From Bacillota bacterium (GTDB lineage: Bacteria; Bacillota; Clostridia; Clostridiales; Clostridiaceae), in the NCBI GenBank assembly GCA_021779235.1, contig JAJYBA010000087.1, positions 1-6,772 on the forward strand: a stretch of DNA of 6,772 nt, written 5' to 3'. The notes below the pieces were generated by a model. That model was not told the DNA's origin. It saw only the letters and a list, made by a program, of their open reading frames with translations, and searched no databases. Below, piece by piece: positions 6,078-6,772 of this stretch (position 1 is its first letter; each line of letters begins with the position of its first letter). Made by a program: the position numbers and the translations under genes.

Positions 6078-6164
6078 CAATGCAAATACAATTGATGCCG
6101 CATTTACTGTTTTGTAAAACCCTGTTTTATATGTTGTTATTAGTTACTCATAAAAATCATCCAT
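6078..6164 (-). pseudogene. 5' remnant of an unidentified gene, with nonsense codon
   Basis: A good ribosome site (AAAGGGTG, 7 nt spacing) precedes ATG at 6164-6162. The frame reads MDDFYE, then TAA (6146-6144), then continues LITTYKTGFYKTVNAASIVFAL up to the livF junction near 6077. The post-stop part looks like genuine coding sequence: an amphipathic stretch and then what may be the start of a hydrophobic helix. I do not recognise the protein. The reading frame differs from that of the livF tail, so this is not an intact hybrid gene. It looks like the start of a separate gene left after a deletion, later hit by a stop mutation. A six-codon leader peptide is an alternative but less likely reading. 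Confidence 0.5.
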
Positions 6165-6188
6165 TTTCTTACACCCTTTGTTTTTTAT

Positions 6189-6216
6189 ATTATATTACAT
6201 AAAACACTTTAGACAT
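6189..6216 (-). promoter_or_regulatory. Possible promoter of the remnant gene
   Basis: On the minus strand a perfect TATAAT (6194-6189) has a poor -35 (ATGTCT, 6216-6211) at 16 nt. It would give a leader of about 18 nt before the remnant ATG at 6164. Nothing else was recognised between 6165 and 6288. Confidence 0.3.
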
Positions 6217-6288
6217 GCATCTTTTTTATATCCTAAAGAATTTAAAAAACCGTCAATGCTTATGTATAGCTAAGCTATCTACTCCAAT

Positions 6289-6316
6289 AAAAAAAAGCTT
6301 TACCAAAAGGTAAAGC
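6289..6316 (-). terminator. Rho-independent terminator of the DUF1667 gene / operon
   Basis: On the minus strand GCTTTACC-TTTT-GGTAAAGC forms a perfect 8-bp stem with a 4-nt loop, followed immediately by eight U (6296-6289). It lies about 43 nt after the stop codon at 6359 and is the evident end of the operon entering from the right edge. Confidence 0.9.
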
Positions 6317-6358
6317 CTGCTAGAAACATATTATTTGCCTACCATCGTACTCAGTAGC

Positions 6359-6724
6359 TTATCTTTTGGCTACTTCCTTTGTAGCAATAACATTCACACC
6401 TGTTCCTGCTATGTCTTTTACTACAATATCTCCTATATGAACTGGAGCTTTTACAACCACATTTTTTAAACCTCTCACACATTCAAATATCTTTTCTTTT
6501 GGTATATCTCTTTCTGTTTTCACTGATACCATAACTTCTACTCCACCTTCTACTGCTACTGAAGACGTAACAATTCTGGTTGGATTTGTACATTCCTTTT
6601 GTGCGTAAGTTTCTCCTATTTTACAGGTATTTCCGCTTACCTTTGTAACTACTCCATTCTCAAGTTCTACTTCTAATGGACATCCTACTGGACATCCTAT
6701 GCAAATAAGTTCTCTCTTTGCCAC
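6359..6724 (-). CDS. DUF1667 domain protein (likely last gene of a glycerol-3-phosphate dehydrogenase operon)
   Basis: A 121-residue small cysteine-rich protein of the DUF1667 family. Starting from GTG at 6724 it reads MAKRELICIGCPVGCPLEVE, with C8-x2-C11-x3-C15, then C34 (GNTCKIG) and C45 (QKECTNPTR). The CxxCxxxC plus later cysteine arrangement recalls the 4Fe-4S site at the N-terminus of molybdopterin oxidoreductases, so metal or cluster binding is likely. In clostridia the family commonly follows genes for an FAD-dependent glycerol-3-phosphate dehydrogenase and an NAD(P)/FAD oxidoreductase. That is why I infer a glp operon to the right; those genes are not seen. Start choice: in-frame ATGs at 6757 and 6754 would add 10-11 residues (acidic MMINEDEVNRK) but lack a clear ribosome site. 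GTG 6724 has GAGGTG 9 nt before it and gives the usual family N-terminus. All three minus frames close within 26 nt of the right edge, so the upstream gene ends in 6747-6763, close to or overlapping this one. Confidence 0.9.
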   Translation of the reverse strand: MAKRELICIGCPVGCPLEVELENGVVTKVSGNTCKIGETYAQKECTNPTRIVTSSVAVEGGVEVMVSVKTERDIPKEKIFECVRGLKNVVVKAPVHIGDIVVKDIAGTGVNVIATKEVAKR

Positions 6725-6772
6725 TTTTCTATTCACCTCATCTTCATTAATCATCATCTTCTAAGTTGCAAT

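Noticed and set aside
6266..6278. ATAGC-TAA-GCTAT hairpin upstream of the remnant gene
   Set aside because: 5-bp stem with no U-tract; too weak to call a terminator or operator.

Overview
The window looks like chromosome of a low-GC, anaerobic Firmicute, most likely a member of the Clostridia (Clostridiaceae-like). The grounds are strong AT bias, GGAGG/GGGGTG-type ribosome sites, many hairpin-plus-U-tract terminators, and gene families common in clostridia: a DUF362 ferredoxin, a stand-alone pyruvate-kinase alpha/beta domain protein, an iron-sulfur flavoprotein-type reductase and a DUF1667 protein. No rRNA, tRNA, CRISPR array or intact insertion sequence was recognised. Species cannot be named from the sequence alone.

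Layout, left to right. (1) The 3' part of an AraC-family regulator (+), cut by the left edge, ends at a strong bidirectional terminator (419-447). (2) On the minus strand, 539-1912 is a 457-residue protein whose N-terminus resembles an EVE/PUA-type domain (a fold that can read modified bases) and whose second half carries a zinc-protease HExxH motif (HERFH) with a downstream ETLAN-type glutamate. This unusual combination is the most interesting object in the window. (3) After a 250-bp divergent intergenic region with a clear extended -10 promoter come two plus-strand genes: a DUF362 protein with two 4Fe-4S clusters (2164-3324) and a free-standing pyruvate-kinase C-terminal-like domain (3435-3980), ending at a hairpin. 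(4) Two minus-strand genes follow, each apparently its own transcription unit: an Isf-like FMN/4Fe-4S flavoprotein (4034-4762, with a near-consensus promoter) and a polytopic membrane protein with an M50-like HEMSH motif (5007-5807, with an extended -10 promoter).

(5) The stretch 5808-6358 is a small gene graveyard. It holds the last 45 codons of a branched-chain amino-acid ABC transporter ATPase (livF), with a terminator right at its stop codon. This tail is joined out of frame to the first ~29 codons of a different, unidentified gene that still has its ribosome site but carries a nonsense codon. (6) At the right edge is a minus-strand DUF1667 gene with five conserved-looking cysteines. In clostridia this family usually closes the glycerol-3-phosphate dehydrogenase (glp) operon, so the rest of that operon probably lies just beyond the window.

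The genes do not form one pathway. The redox and iron-sulfur proteins fit anaerobic metabolism, while the EVE-like/zincin protein is an accessory gene of unknown role for which a defence or stress-sensing function is only a hypothesis.
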